Below are positions 6,989 through 14,942 of a stretch of 48,350 nucleotides of DNA, piece after piece. The stretch comes from Treponema sp. Its GTDB lineage: Bacteria; Spirochaetota; Spirochaetia; Treponematales; Breznakiellaceae. The stretch spans positions 1 through 48,350 of the forward strand of contig JAISCR010000180.1 of the NCBI GenBank assembly GCA_031265435.1, given 5' to 3'. Numbering within the stretch: position 1 is the first letter of the stretch; every line of letters starts with the position of its first letter. The notes below the pieces were generated by a model. That model saw only the letters and a program-made list of their open reading frames with translations, was not told where the DNA came from and searched no databases. Position numbers and translations under genes: made by a program.

Positions 6989-8013
6989 CGGCTCCTCCGG
7001 TAGTTTGCGAGTATTTGGTTGATCCGTTCATACATTTCTTTATTGAAGATACCTCTGTTTACCATATCAGGGAGTCTGTCCTGCATATCCTGATACCACA
7101 GATTCACTTGATCGGGTGTGGACTGGTTGTAGCGTACCCCGTCCCTCTTCATGGCTTCAATGGAATCGGCCTCCCGTTTCTGGAAAGAAGTTTCTATTTC
7201 GATTCCCGCCTTGCGGACAATCTCCTGGAGCCTTGCCTGGTGACGCTGGGGAATGCTCTCCCAGCCTCTCCGGTTCATGAGGATGCCCCCCATAAAGGGC
7301 GCCAGATTGATGGAACTCATGTTACCGGCAACCTTGTAAAGCTGGGTGGCCTGGACGGCGATGGGGCTCTGATAAACCGCGTCGATGCGCCGGGAAGCGA
7401 GAAACTGGGGAACTTCGTTTATATTTGCCCCGACCAACTGGAAGCCCATGGCCTTGAATGCGTCGGCAAGTTTCTTGTCCGCGGGGTTGGTGGCTATCTT
7501 GAGCCTGCGGAGATCGTCGGGAGTATAGACAGGAGAGCGGGAGAAGACTTTTACCCAGCCCGCCTTGGCCCACGCAAGGTTTTTGAACCCCTTTTCTTCA
7601 ATTTTGGTATCAAGAATAGGCCGTACTTCCTTTAATACCGCGTCAAATTCATCGTTATTCCGGATCAGGAAGGGTATGGACAGAGCCATGATCTCCGGGG
7701 CGATGGAGTAGAGCGCGCTGGAGGTGAATATTGCCGCCTCGAACCGGCCCTGCCGCAGCCATTTAAGATAGTCATCCTCTGAACCGGCCCGTTGATGGAA
7801 GACCTTGAGTTCAACTTCCCCGTTGGTCGCCTGGATCCACTCCGCCGCGATACGGTCAAGGATGATCCCCCAGTCCGAGTTTCTGGGCAGGGATGACGCC
7901 AGTTTTATCTCCACCTTCTGGGCAAAGAGACCGGAGGACAGGGCAACACAAAAGACAAAAAGAATACAGGCCTTTCGGTTTGCAAACCGGCGGAAATTCC
8001 TTGTTTTATTCAT
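6985..8013 (-). CDS. TRAP transporter substrate-binding protein (DctP family, TatP-like)
   Basis: Periplasmic ligand-binding subunit of 342 residues. A signal peptide spans about residues 1-31 (FVFCVALSSGLFAQ). The mature part begins EIKLASSLPRNSDWG, typical of DctP proteins. It contains the arginine-bearing segment RLKIATNPADKK (about 169-180) and AVYQSPIAVQATQLYK (about 212-227), which match the ligand-binding cleft regions. AAGGAGTG precedes the ATG, and the gap to tatT is only 11 bases. In T. pallidum the partner protein TatT assembles with TatP. The ligand is not evident from sequence, but the downstream pnp makes a nucleoside-related substrate a fair guess. Confidence 0.9.
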   Translation of the reverse strand: MNKTRNFRRFANRKACILFVFCVALSSGLFAQKVEIKLASSLPRNSDWGIILDRIAAEWIQATNGEVELKVFHQRAGSEDDYLKWLRQGRFEAAIFTSSALYSIAPEIMALSIPFLIRNNDEFDAVLKEVRPILDTKIEEKGFKNLAWAKAGWVKVFSRSPVYTPDDLRRLKIATNPADKKLADAFKAMGFQLVGANINEVPQFLASRRIDAVYQSPIAVQATQLYKVAGNMSSINLAPFMGGILMNRRGWESIPQRHQARLQEIVRKAGIEIETSFQKREADSIEAMKRDGVRYNQSTPDQVNLWYQDMQDRLPDMVNRGIFNKEMYERINQILANYRRSR

Positions 8014-8024
8014 TGAAACACTCC

Positions 8025-8999
8025 TTATTCATATTCGTAATCATCGTCTTCGTAGGCTTCTTCGTCCCATTCACCGTCCTCCATGAAGAAATAATCTGAG
8101 GCCATGTCAAGAAGCTTTTTGGCCTTCCTTTGGGAGAGGATGTTTACCAGCCTGTTGGGAGGATCATCATCGGGATTGATGGCAAGAGCCGCTTCGAGAC
8201 AGGATTTGAAACCGTTGTAGTCCTGGCCGGGAATGGAAACAGACTGCGCATAGGACACATAGGGCCCCGCAAGCCTGCCCCCCGACTTTTCCAGCGCTCT
8301 TTTGAAGTGAATCTCCGCCTTTTCAGGATCGCCCCCCATTGTCGCGGGGAGGGAAGAGTAGGCCAGAAGGTAGAATTCGTCCAGAGCTCCGGAGTTAAAG
8401 CCGGGATCGAGTTCATAGGCCCTGTCAACATAGCGCAGCAGATCCGGCACCCGGAGTCCCAGGGAAGAATCGAAGGGATCAAGGGAAAAGGCCGAAAGAT
8501 AGCCTGCCGCGGTCCAGTAGAGAAAGGCCGTGTCCTCCTTCTTCATCTTTGAAAGGATCGGGGGAAGACTGTCCCCCGCACCGGCAAAGCCCGGATACTT
8601 CTGTTCAATACCCCGGAAGATAATATCCGCACCCCGCAGGTACAGCTTCTTGGCCCTGGCAACCGCATCCTGCCTGTCCTGGAACCGGACCGCAGGCAAA
8701 AACTCCGCAGGCCCCTGAACAAAGACATTTGCATACATGATAAAGAGAGAACCGGTGGTAAGAATCAGACCCCTGTGCCGGGGATTCTGATCCAGCAGAG
8801 CCTCGTACATCTTGATGGCGAAGGGAAGCGCGTCCCCGACCAGTTCCGGATCGGAATCGCCGGTAAAAACATCACTTCCCCCCTCCCCGGTGAGGGCGTC
8901 GGAAACCGCGTTGACCGCCACCCTGTTGATTGAACAGGCGCCCAGGGCAGGCAAGACCAGGATACAGAGGCAAAAACGACGCAAGACTTGTATGTTCAT
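8025..8999 (-). CDS. tatT: TRAP-associated lipoprotein TatT
   Basis: Helical TPR-like lipoprotein that associates with TatP in spirochaete TRAP systems. Start chosen at the ATG at 8999: GGAG lies just upstream and the product then opens with a textbook lipoprotein signal (LCILVLPALGACS, Cys 22). A longer in-frame start at 9092 would place 31 improbable residues in front. The body of 324 residues shows the family segments ALPFAIKMYEALLDQNPRHRG (split here as ALPFAIKMYE and ALLDQNPRHRG), LYLRGADI and SFADIST-like helical repeats replaced here by SINPDDDPPNRLVN. It ends in a very acidic tail (DEEAYEDDDYEYE). First gene of the tatT-tatP-tatQM-pnp operon. Confidence 0.88.
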   Translation of the reverse strand: MNIQVLRRFCLCILVLPALGACSINRVAVNAVSDALTGEGGSDVFTGDSDPELVGDALPFAIKMYEALLDQNPRHRGLILTTGSLFIMYANVFVQGPAEFLPAVRFQDRQDAVARAKKLYLRGADIIFRGIEQKYPGFAGAGDSLPPILSKMKKEDTAFLYWTAAGYLSAFSLDPFDSSLGLRVPDLLRYVDRAYELDPGFNSGALDEFYLLAYSSLPATMGGDPEKAEIHFKRALEKSGGRLAGPYVSYAQSVSIPGQDYNGFKSCLEAALAINPDDDPPNRLVNILSQRKAKKLLDMASDYFFMEDGEWDEEAYEDDDYEYE

Positions 9000-9027
9000 A
9001 GGACACTCCATTTGTCGAGGCTTTCTC

Positions 9028-9056
9028 AGGATAAACCATAAAAACGTGAAATTCAA
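9028..9056 (-). promoter_or_regulatory. Promoter of the tatT operon
   Basis: On the minus strand TTGAAT (9056-9051), a 17-bp spacer and TATCCT (9033-9028) precede tatT, leaving a leader of roughly 20 bases that contains its GGAG site. It diverges from the promoter at 9078-9106. Confidence 0.5.
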
Positions 9057-9064
9057 CATGCGTG

Positions 9065-9106
9065 TTGACCAATTGTGTTGACCAATCTCCAATATCGCTT
9101 TATATT
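9065..9106 (+). promoter_or_regulatory. Leaderless-type promoter with duplicated -35 element
   Basis: TGTTGACCAAT occurs twice in a row (from 9064 and from 9077). The second copy supplies TTGACC (9078-9083), 17 bp before TATATT (9101-9106). Six bases later the coiled-coil gene starts at ATG 9113 with no Shine-Dalgarno, so the transcript probably begins at the start codon. Confidence 0.65.
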
Positions 9107-9112
9107 AAAAAC

Positions 9113-9484
9113 ATGACCGGCTGGGATGTTTTGGATACTCTTATTAAGGCTTTTCCTCCTGTGGTGGCGATCTTGTTGTTGGTCGTGGCGGGAATTATTT
9201 TTATTGTCGGGTTTAGCCGCCGTGGTCTCAATTTTATAAAGTATGGGTTTGGGAAGATAGCTCTTGATGAAACACTTGAAAAGCGCTTCGACCGCCTCGA
9301 TGAACGGCTTGACAGCATGGACACGAGAATGGCGGCGATGGACACGAGAATGGCGGCGATAGAGACAAACCACTTCGGGCATCTTAAAGACTTCCTCACC
9401 GAGATTACCAGTATCCTGCTGGACAAAAACGTCATAAACAACCAGGACAAGGCGCGGCTTGACAACAAGCTTCGCGGCATGTAA
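9113..9484 (+). CDS. Small membrane-anchored coiled-coil protein
   Basis: 123 residues. Start taken at ATG 9113 because the promoter -10 ends six bases earlier and because it places one N-terminal membrane helix (VVAILLLVVAGIIFIVGF, about residues 15-32) near the end of the chain. The remainder is a charged coiled coil with heptad-like repeats (FDRLDERLDSMDTRM, AAMDTRMAAIE), partly from a perfect 21-bp duplication encoding MDTRMAA near 9318-9360. The family is unknown. Such architecture occurs in holin-like, cell-envelope and phage-associated proteins, but no specific role can be assigned. It is divergent from tatT. Confidence 0.7.
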   Translation: MTGWDVLDTLIKAFPPVVAILLLVVAGIIFIVGFSRRGLNFIKYGFGKIALDETLEKRFDRLDERLDSMDTRMAAMDTRMAAIETNHFGHLKDFLTEITSILLDKNVINNQDKARLDNKLRGM

Positions 9485-9574
9485 GAGTTTGCGTCTATTC
9501 GGAATTTGGAAGAAATTGTAACCGCCAAACGGTATAACCGCGTCCGCTATAACGCCCCTGTAATTACTACCCGT
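9485..9574. other. Short region without a recognised gene
   Basis: Between the coiled-coil gene and the protease relic I see no start signals, promoter or repeat worth reporting. Confidence 0.4.
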
Positions 9575-9711
9575 TCACTTAACCACATACCGCATCTTGT
9601 CGCCGTGGGCGCCGATGACTTCGTTCTCCGGCGGGTGTACCATCAGATCCATCCCCTCAAGGGGCAGCGCTCCCATGAGGACGTCTTCCTCTGCCGACTG
9701 CTCCCTGTGCG
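9575..9711 (-). pseudogene. Relic of a clan AA (retropepsin-like) aspartic protease, C-terminus only
   Basis: Read on the minus strand, one frame ending at 9577 gives EEDVLMGALPLEGMDLMV then HPPENEVIGAHGDKMRYVVK and a stop. This closely matches the C-terminal end of small clan AA aspartic proteases, which end LLGAIPLEDMDL(I/M)V...ELVGAHGD. The N-terminal part with the catalytic DTG is absent, because the upstream DNA is the 3' end of the InlB-repeat lipoprotein gene in a different frame. It has no start codon or ribosome site of its own and is treated as a truncated remnant. Confidence 0.6.
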
Positions 9712-9714
9712 CCG

Positions 9715-12117
9715 CTATAAATCACACAGGAAGCGGATAACCACGATGCCGCTGTGCCCCGCGCCGCCTTTCTGTACCGTGTTGTTACTGCCTGACCCTC
9801 CATCACCGTAGTTTACGCCGGTCGCGCCGCCCGCGGGGGCGTTATTACCGCCGCTGTTGCCGCCGCGCGCAAACTCGTTTACTCCGTCAGGAAATTCGGC
9901 TGTTTTGGTCGCATCCACGATCCAGGAAGCGCCCGCAGCAGTTGCGTTCCAGGGGTTGCCGCCCGCCACTACATTTCCGTTATTGATTCCCTCTTTTCCG
10001 GCACTGCCCGCGCCGCCGCCGCTGCCGCCGCTGCCGAAATCATTGCTGCGGTTGCCGGCGCCGCCCGGATTTCCCAACCATTCTTTATACTGGGAGTTAT
10101 TGATGCGCTGGCCTCCACCGCCGCGACCTTTACCCGGGCCTGCACCGCCGCCGCCGCCCGATCCGCCGGCATTACCATTCATATTCGCAGATGAGCCGCC
10201 TCCGCCCCCTCCTCTGGGTACTTTAACATCCCCAATGGCGGAGTCTCCGCCGTATGCGCCTTGCGTCCGCGTTGCGCCTCCCTCACCGCCCCCTCCGACC
10301 GTTACCGCCAGAGCGTTGTCCGTCAGGGACAGCGTTTGTCCGGTTTTATACAGCAGCCCCCCTGCGCCGCCGCCGCCGGCAAAGTCATAGGCAGAGATGC
10401 TGTTGAGATCACCGCCGGCCCCGCCGCCGCCCGCCACGATAAGGTAATCGGCGGTAACGGAGGTATAGCCGGGAGGAAAGGTGAGTGTGCCGGATTCGGT
10501 GAAGGTGTGGATTTCCCATGTCTTCGATGACTCACCCTCCACCGCCGTGAGGGTGAACGTCCCACCCTCGGCGATATGGTGCGTCCATTGGGCGTAGACC
10601 GTCATAGTGGCGTGTACCGCCGTTGTCCGGGTAACAACCGTTCCCATGCCGTCTGGCTCGGTATTCCAGCCCGCGAAGATGTAACCGGTTTTGGTTGGCG
10701 GGGCAGGAAGATCTCCCAGGGTGTTCGGTGCGGTAACGGTTTTGCTGGGCGGATCCGCGTCAGTATCTCCACCGTATTTGTTAAACGTTATCGTATAGGT
10801 AACGCCCATCCATTGGGCGTAGACCCATATATTGCCGTTTACCGCCGTTCCGCTGTCAAAGACCGTGCCCAAACCCTTGGCCTGGGTGTTCCAGTTCGTA
10901 AAGAAGTAATCCCCACTCTCAGAGGCAGGAGCGAAATCCTCGCCGATGGCCGCCGGGAAAATAACGGTTTTAGTAGTAAGAATCATGGGAACCGCGGCGT
11001 CATCCGCGGCCCAGTTCCGAACAAACGTTACCGTATAGGGTTTGCCCTCCCACTGGGCATAGACTTCGATATTGACGTCTACCGCCGTCGACGCGGTAAA
11101 GGCATCCCCCGAACCGTCCTGATGGGTATTCCAGCCCGTAAAGTCGTAGTCCGCCCGGCCGGGATTGACGGGGAAATCAGCGCCGACGGCGTTCCCGGGG
11201 CTGACCGGAATTACCAGGAGATTCTCCGTCCCGTCGTTCAGCTTGAAGACAGCGTAGTCCGGCTCCGTGATCCATTGGGCGTAGACATTTATACCGGCGG
11301 TTACCACCGTTGACGCGGTAAAGAGCGTTCCCGTACCGCCCGTCCTGGTATTCCAGCCTGCGAAGACATGGCCGGTCCAGACAGGATTGGAGGGAAATGC
11401 GCCCTCCTCGCCGATTGCGTCCCCGTACCTCACCGATTTGGAATAGGGGGTCTCCCCGTTGGTATTGTTAAAGATAACGTTAAAGGTCTGTATTTCCCAT
11501 TTGGCGTATACCGTTTTGTCGGCGACTACTGTGTCTGCCGGATTAAAGGCCCCTATACCGTCGGGCGTGAGAAACCAGCCCCCGAAGTTATAGCCCGTCC
11601 GGGCAGGTTGGGCGGGGAAATCCGCTCCCGACGATTTCCCCGGCGCCACGGCCTTCACCGTCAGGACACTCTCCGTCCCGTCGTTCAGCCGGAAGATAAC
11701 GGCGGCCTTGTGGGGCGGAACCCCCACCCAGTGGGCGTAGACCGTCATGCTGTGGTTTACCGGGAATGCCGCGTGAAAGACGCTTCCCTTGCCGTCCTCC
11801 TGGGTATACCAGCCCGCAAACTCATACCCCTCCCGGACAGGATTGGAAGGAAACACATTCGCGCCGATTGCGGCCCCCGGATCCACCGTTATGACCGTGA
11901 AGGGGCTTGCGTCCCCGGTGTTAAAGATAACTGTGTACTTCCCGGGACTGTCCGGGGGAACAGGGCTGACCGGGGGAACGGGACTGTCCGTGGGAGCAAC
12001 GCTGTCCAGAGGAGGAACGCCGATTCCCGCCGGGTTGGAGCAGGCCGGCATCACACACGCGGCCAGCGCCATAAGCGCAGCCGGAACCGTTAGTTTTCGT
12101 AAGGTTTTTTTCATCAT
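9715..12117 (-). CDS. Large lipoprotein with six InlB-type B-repeats and a glycine-rich C-terminal domain
   Basis: An 800-residue secreted protein. The signal region MKKTLRKLTVPAALMALAACVMPACS has a lipobox-like ending (MPAC). A Pro/Ser/Val linker of period-four character follows (about 33-58). Then come six Listeria-Bacteroides (Flg_new) beta-grasp repeats of about 70 residues, each marked by TVIF or similar, GY.FAGW near the middle and VYAQW or VYAHW at the end (about 60-500). The last ~270 residues are extremely Gly-rich (GGGGAGG and similar), with a WEIHTF-type strand before and a terminal GIVVIRF, the pattern of glycine-rich domains in bacterial surface proteins. An adhesin or surface scaffold is inferred. 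The ATGATG start has only a weak AGGGAT site. Confidence 0.85.
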   Translation of the reverse strand: MMKKTLRKLTVPAALMALAACVMPACSNPAGIGVPPLDSVAPTDSPVPPVSPVPPDSPGKYTVIFNTGDASPFTVITVDPGAAIGANVFPSNPVREGYEFAGWYTQEDGKGSVFHAAFPVNHSMTVYAHWVGVPPHKAAVIFRLNDGTESVLTVKAVAPGKSSGADFPAQPARTGYNFGGWFLTPDGIGAFNPADTVVADKTVYAKWEIQTFNVIFNNTNGETPYSKSVRYGDAIGEEGAFPSNPVWTGHVFAGWNTRTGGTGTLFTASTVVTAGINVYAQWITEPDYAVFKLNDGTENLLVIPVSPGNAVGADFPVNPGRADYDFTGWNTHQDGSGDAFTASTAVDVNIEVYAQWEGKPYTVTFVRNWAADDAAVPMILTTKTVIFPAAIGEDFAPASESGDYFFTNWNTQAKGLGTVFDSGTAVNGNIWVYAQWMGVTYTITFNKYGGDTDADPPSKTVTAPNTLGDLPAPPTKTGYIFAGWNTEPDGMGTVVTRTTAVHATMTVYAQWTHHIAEGGTFTLTAVEGESSKTWEIHTFTESGTLTFPPGYTSVTADYLIVAGGGGAGGDLNSISAYDFAGGGGAGGLLYKTGQTLSLTDNALAVTVGGGGEGGATRTQGAYGGDSAIGDVKVPRGGGGGGSSANMNGNAGGSGGGGGAGPGKGRGGGGQRINNSQYKEWLGNPGGAGNRSNDFGSGGSGGGAGSAGKEGINNGNVVAGGNPWNATAAGASWIVDATKTAEFPDGVNEFARGGNSGGNNAPAGGATGVNYGDGGSGSNNTVQKGGAGHSGIVVIRFLCDL

Positions 12118-12156
12118 TTTTTATCCCTGATCCCATGAGTCCTTACCCTACACCAG

Positions 12157-12184
12157 AGTATAGGGCAATTTCATAAAAAGTCAA
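12157..12184 (-). promoter_or_regulatory. Promoter of the InlB-repeat lipoprotein gene
   Basis: On the minus strand TTGACT (12184-12179), a 16-bp spacer and TATACT (12162-12157) lie about 40 bases before the start at 12117. Confidence 0.55.
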
Positions 12185-12341
12185 AAATCGCTTCAAATGA
12201 AAGGCAGGGCAGCGTCATGTACTTTTTCAGCGCCACAATTCCCTTAAAAGCAACATGGTTTGAAGAAAAAAATTACCTCGAATATCATTTATGAGGAACT
12301 TGTTGCTTCCGGTGTGCCGGAAGAAGACATTATTTATATCT

Positions 12342-12606
12342 GAACACCTGGGGTATGAGAAGCATGATAACGCCGGGGACCACAGCGGGGACAGCCGGAA
12401 TGGGCACAGCGAGAAGACGGTGTATCTGGAAAACCAGGAAGCCGTCATCCAGGTGCCGCGGGGACCGGCAGGGGACCTTCGAACCGGCGATACTGCCGAA
12501 ACACCGGAAGCGAGTGCCGCTGTTCAACGACCAGATCATCTCGATGTACTCGTTTGGGATGACGAACCGCGATATCAAGAGCCATCTTGAGCAGGTGTAC
12601 CACGTG
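12342..12606 (+). pseudogene. IS256-family transposase fragment with frameshift
   Basis: A run of codons from 12342 reads EHLGYEKHDNAG and continues to AVIQVPR. After one extra G in a four-G run (12460-12463) the frame shifts to RQGTFEPAILPKHRKR, VPLFNDQIISMYSFGM and TNRDIKSHLEQVY. These are the conserved N-terminal third of IS256/mutator-type transposases. Sequence before 12342 and after about 12606 does not continue the protein, so both ends are lost. No terminal inverted repeats were found. This is a dead remnant. Confidence 0.8.
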
Positions 12607-12956
12607 AGGGAAAGGCGTGATCTTTTTCTTTCACCTGTTGGGTGTTGCTGATTATTTTGTATTTCCTTGTATTATAAAGACTTAGTGGATTTTCTATACG
12701 GATTCAGGTTAGATTTTATTTTGGCGCAATACGTGAACCGGTTCAGGTTTCCGATCCTCTACCGTGCTGTCGGTGAGGAATTTGTCAAGCAACTGGATTG
12801 CCGGACACTGTTCCCGGAAACTCAGCGTCCCTTCCGGCTTGTCAATGCCGTCACGGGAGACAAGAATGTCTTCATTGAAGTATGCTGCTTTTAGGGGAAT
12901 TTTGACGCTGAAAAAGTAAATGGCATTGCCCTGCCTCTTCGCGGCAATTCCGGTTA
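12607..12956. other. Intergenic stretch with no supportable gene
   Basis: About 350 bases hold short open frames on both strands (for example around 12667-12894 forward and 12709-12969 reverse), but neither has a ribosome site or recognisable motif. Given the adjacent transposase relic, this may be decayed mobile DNA. Confidence 0.4.
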
Positions 12957-12986
12957 TTGGCAAAATCATCGAAAATATGGTATAAT
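12957..12986 (+). promoter_or_regulatory. Promoter of the small lipoprotein gene
   Basis: TTGGCA (12957-12962), an 18-bp spacer and a consensus TATAAT (12981-12986) predict a transcript starting near 12993, about 45 bases before the ATG at 13038. Confidence 0.65.
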
Positions 12987-13037
12987 AGTACGATTAGGTT
13001 CCTTTGCGGAATAACGGTGGAAATGGAAGGCTGTAAC

Positions 13038-13511
13038 ATGAAAAGTGGAAAAAATACTGCGGTAATTACAGGCGTCATCCTGATTTTGACTCTTGTCTCT
13101 TGCACAGACGCGCTGCATAACGATTCGGATATTTCTCCCGACCTTGCCGGAAAATGGGAGCTGACTTCTTTTGTTACCAGCTCGGGAACCGTCTACACGC
13201 TTCCCTGCAAATACTTGTCCACGGAAATAAATTCCGGGGGCTATGAATTCGGCGAAGATACCCTCACTCATTATCTTAACGAAGAGATTCAGCGGAAGCT
13301 GAGGAATCTTTATACCGAGGAAGACAAGTTGTTTGCCGCCAATGCGTCAACGACAACCAAAGATACGGAATTGGGTTCATGGGTAGTTGAAGGCGACAAA
13401 CTGAGCATATTTCCCGGCGCTTCCGCGTCCAATTCAAATCCCAATGCCGCTCCCTCAAGGCCCACCGAAGAAAATATTTTTGTCCGGGTAAGCAAATTCA
13501 GCTGGGAGTAA
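13038..13511 (+). CDS. Small lipoprotein, lipocalin-like beta protein
   Basis: 157 residues from the ATG at 13038. The upstream in-frame start at 12957 lies within the promoter, so it is rejected. The signal peptide VITGVILILTLVSC gives a lipidated Cys at residue 19. The mature chain begins with DLAGKWELTSF, the GxW motif typical of small lipocalin-like lipoproteins. It then alternates strands and short polar loops (YEFGEDTLTHYLNEE, ELGSWVVEGDKLSIFPG). The specific function is unknown. It stands alone, convergent with xdhC, whose end is only 14 bases away. Confidence 0.7.
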   Translation: MKSGKNTAVITGVILILTLVSCTDALHNDSDISPDLAGKWELTSFVTSSGTVYTLPCKYLSTEINSGGYEFGEDTLTHYLNEEIQRKLRNLYTEEDKLFAANASTTTKDTELGSWVVEGDKLSIFPGASASNSNPNAAPSRPTEENIFVRVSKFSWE

Positions 13512-13525
13512 AAATGCCGGCGCCG

Positions 13526-14029
13526 CTATATCCCCGTCTTCACCACTCTGCGTACCGCGCGGAGAATGTTTTCATAGCCTGTACAACGGCAGAGGTGGCC
13601 GGAGAGAAGCCTGCGCAGTTCCGCATCGCTGTAGTCTTTTTTTGAATCGACGACCTCTTTGGCGGACAGGAGGAAACCCGGTGTGCAGAAACCGCACTGT
13701 ACGGCTCCTTCGTCGATAAAGGCCTGCTGCAGGGCGGACAGTTCCCCGCTCTGTGAAACAAGACCTTCGGTAGTGATAATGTCCTTGCCGTCCGCCCAGA
13801 CCGCAAGATATATGCATGAATTGAAATTCTCTCCGTTTATGATGACATTGCAGGCTCCGCATTCGCCGACTTCGCAGCCTTTCTTGACGCTGGTAAGCCG
13901 GTATTCGTCCCGGAGCATGTCGGTAAGAGAGGCGCGGACATCGACGGCGGTTTCGGTTTCCCTGCCGTTTATCCTGCAGCGGATAAGCTTTATCTGTTTT
14001 TTGAAACCGGTTTTTCCTGCTTCGTTCAC
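13526..14029 (-). CDS. xdhC: Xanthine dehydrogenase-type [2Fe-2S] subunit
   Basis: Electron-transfer subunit of a three-subunit molybdenum hydroxylase; its two [2Fe-2S] clusters carry electrons from the molybdenum centre to FAD. Start set at GTG 14029: it overlaps the xdhB stop (GTGA) and has GGAGG at the right distance, giving 167 residues, the usual size. A longer frame to 14122 is an artefact. The ferredoxin-like cluster ligands are Cys52, 57, 60 and 72 (KKGCEVGECGACNV). The second cluster lies in CGFCTPG and HLCRCTGYENI. Last gene of the leftward SDMH operon. Confidence 0.92.
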   Translation of the reverse strand: MNEAGKTGFKKQIKLIRCRINGRETETAVDVRASLTDMLRDEYRLTSVKKGCEVGECGACNVIINGENFNSCIYLAVWADGKDIITTEGLVSQSGELSALQQAFIDEGAVQCGFCTPGFLLSAKEVVDSKKDYSDAELRRLLSGHLCRCTGYENILRAVRRVVKTGI

Positions 14030-14904
14030 GCATTGCCTCCTGCGCGGCGCAGTGATTCTGTTATCGCGCGCCTGGCCATTTCTCCGGCAAGCTGAATACG
14101 GAATTCTTTGCTTGCGCGCCAACTGCTGCGGGGATTGATGTCCCTGAGGGCAGCCTCCGCGATTGCGTCGATGCTTTGGGCATGCAGCGGTTTCCCTGCC
14201 GCTTCCTCCTCCGCGCTTTTTGCCCTGAGGGGGACGGGGCCCGCCACTCCGTAAGCCATGCGGAGGCTTTCGATGTTCCGCCTGTTTTGGGAAAGCTTTA
14301 CGTTTGCCGAACAGCCGAGGGTTGCGATGTCAAGGGCTTCCCTCATGGCGTACTTGATGTAATGCCCGAAACAGTTTTCGTAACTTGCTTTGGGGATGAT
14401 GATGCCCAGCAGCAGTTCCGCCGGGCGGATGCCGGTCTTTCCCGCCGAGACATAGTGTTCCTGTATGGGAGCCTTCCTGATTCCGTCCGGGCCCCTGTAT
14501 TCCATGACGGCGTCCCAGGCGAGAAGGGTAGAGGCGCTGTCGGCCGATGTAACTCCGTTGCAGGTGTTTCCCCCGATGGTAGCGATATTGCGGAGCTGCG
14601 GCCCTCCGATGGTATCGGCGGCTTCGGCAAGAACCGGTATGTGCTTCAGTATCAGGGGATCCCTTGCGATATGGGAAAAACTGGTCAGGGCGCCTATCCA
14701 GAGGTCGTCCCCTTCCATGCGTATCCCCCGCAGTTCATCAAGGCCCTGTATGCTTACAAGGCTTATTCCGGCCAGATCCCCTTCCCGGATCTTGATCAGT
14801 ACATCGCTTCCCCCGGCGATGATCTTTGCCTCAGGATGCTCCTCCAGTAATTTTATTGCATGATCGACGGATTCCGCTTCGTACAGGGCTTCTATATCAT
14901 ACAT
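14026..14904 (-). CDS. xdhB: Xanthine dehydrogenase-type FAD subunit
   Basis: FAD-binding subunit that passes electrons from the Fe-S clusters to NAD+ or another acceptor. 292 residues, as in E. coli XdhB. Visible motifs: IIAGGSDVLIKIREG (about 28-42, FAD-binding loop), GGPQLRNIATIGGNTCN (about 100-116, the classic PCMH-type FAD motif) and SADSASTLLAWDA. C-terminal CO dehydrogenase-flavoprotein domain from about residue 175. The ATG has GAGGA upstream. It lies between xdhA and xdhC in the order found in E. coli xdhABC. Confidence 0.93.
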   Translation of the reverse strand: MYDIEALYEAESVDHAIKLLEEHPEAKIIAGGSDVLIKIREGDLAGISLVSIQGLDELRGIRMEGDDLWIGALTSFSHIARDPLILKHIPVLAEAADTIGGPQLRNIATIGGNTCNGVTSADSASTLLAWDAVMEYRGPDGIRKAPIQEHYVSAGKTGIRPAELLLGIIIPKASYENCFGHYIKYAMREALDIATLGCSANVKLSQNRRNIESLRMAYGVAGPVPLRAKSAEEEAAGKPLHAQSIDAIAEAALRDINPRSSWRASKEFRIQLAGEMARRAITESLRRAGGNA

Positions 14905-14942
14905 AAAAAATCCTCAATGATAGTAATGTTCATAATAATTAC

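Noticed and set aside
11368-12093. Long plus-strand open frame opposite the InlB-repeat lipoprotein
   Set aside because: It mirrors the repeat structure of the real minus-strand gene, which has signal peptide, promoter and domain motifs; the plus frame has none.
12709-12969. Eighty-six-residue minus-strand frame near the IS256 relic
   Set aside because: No ribosome site, no motif and it overlaps the promoter of the downstream lipoprotein gene.
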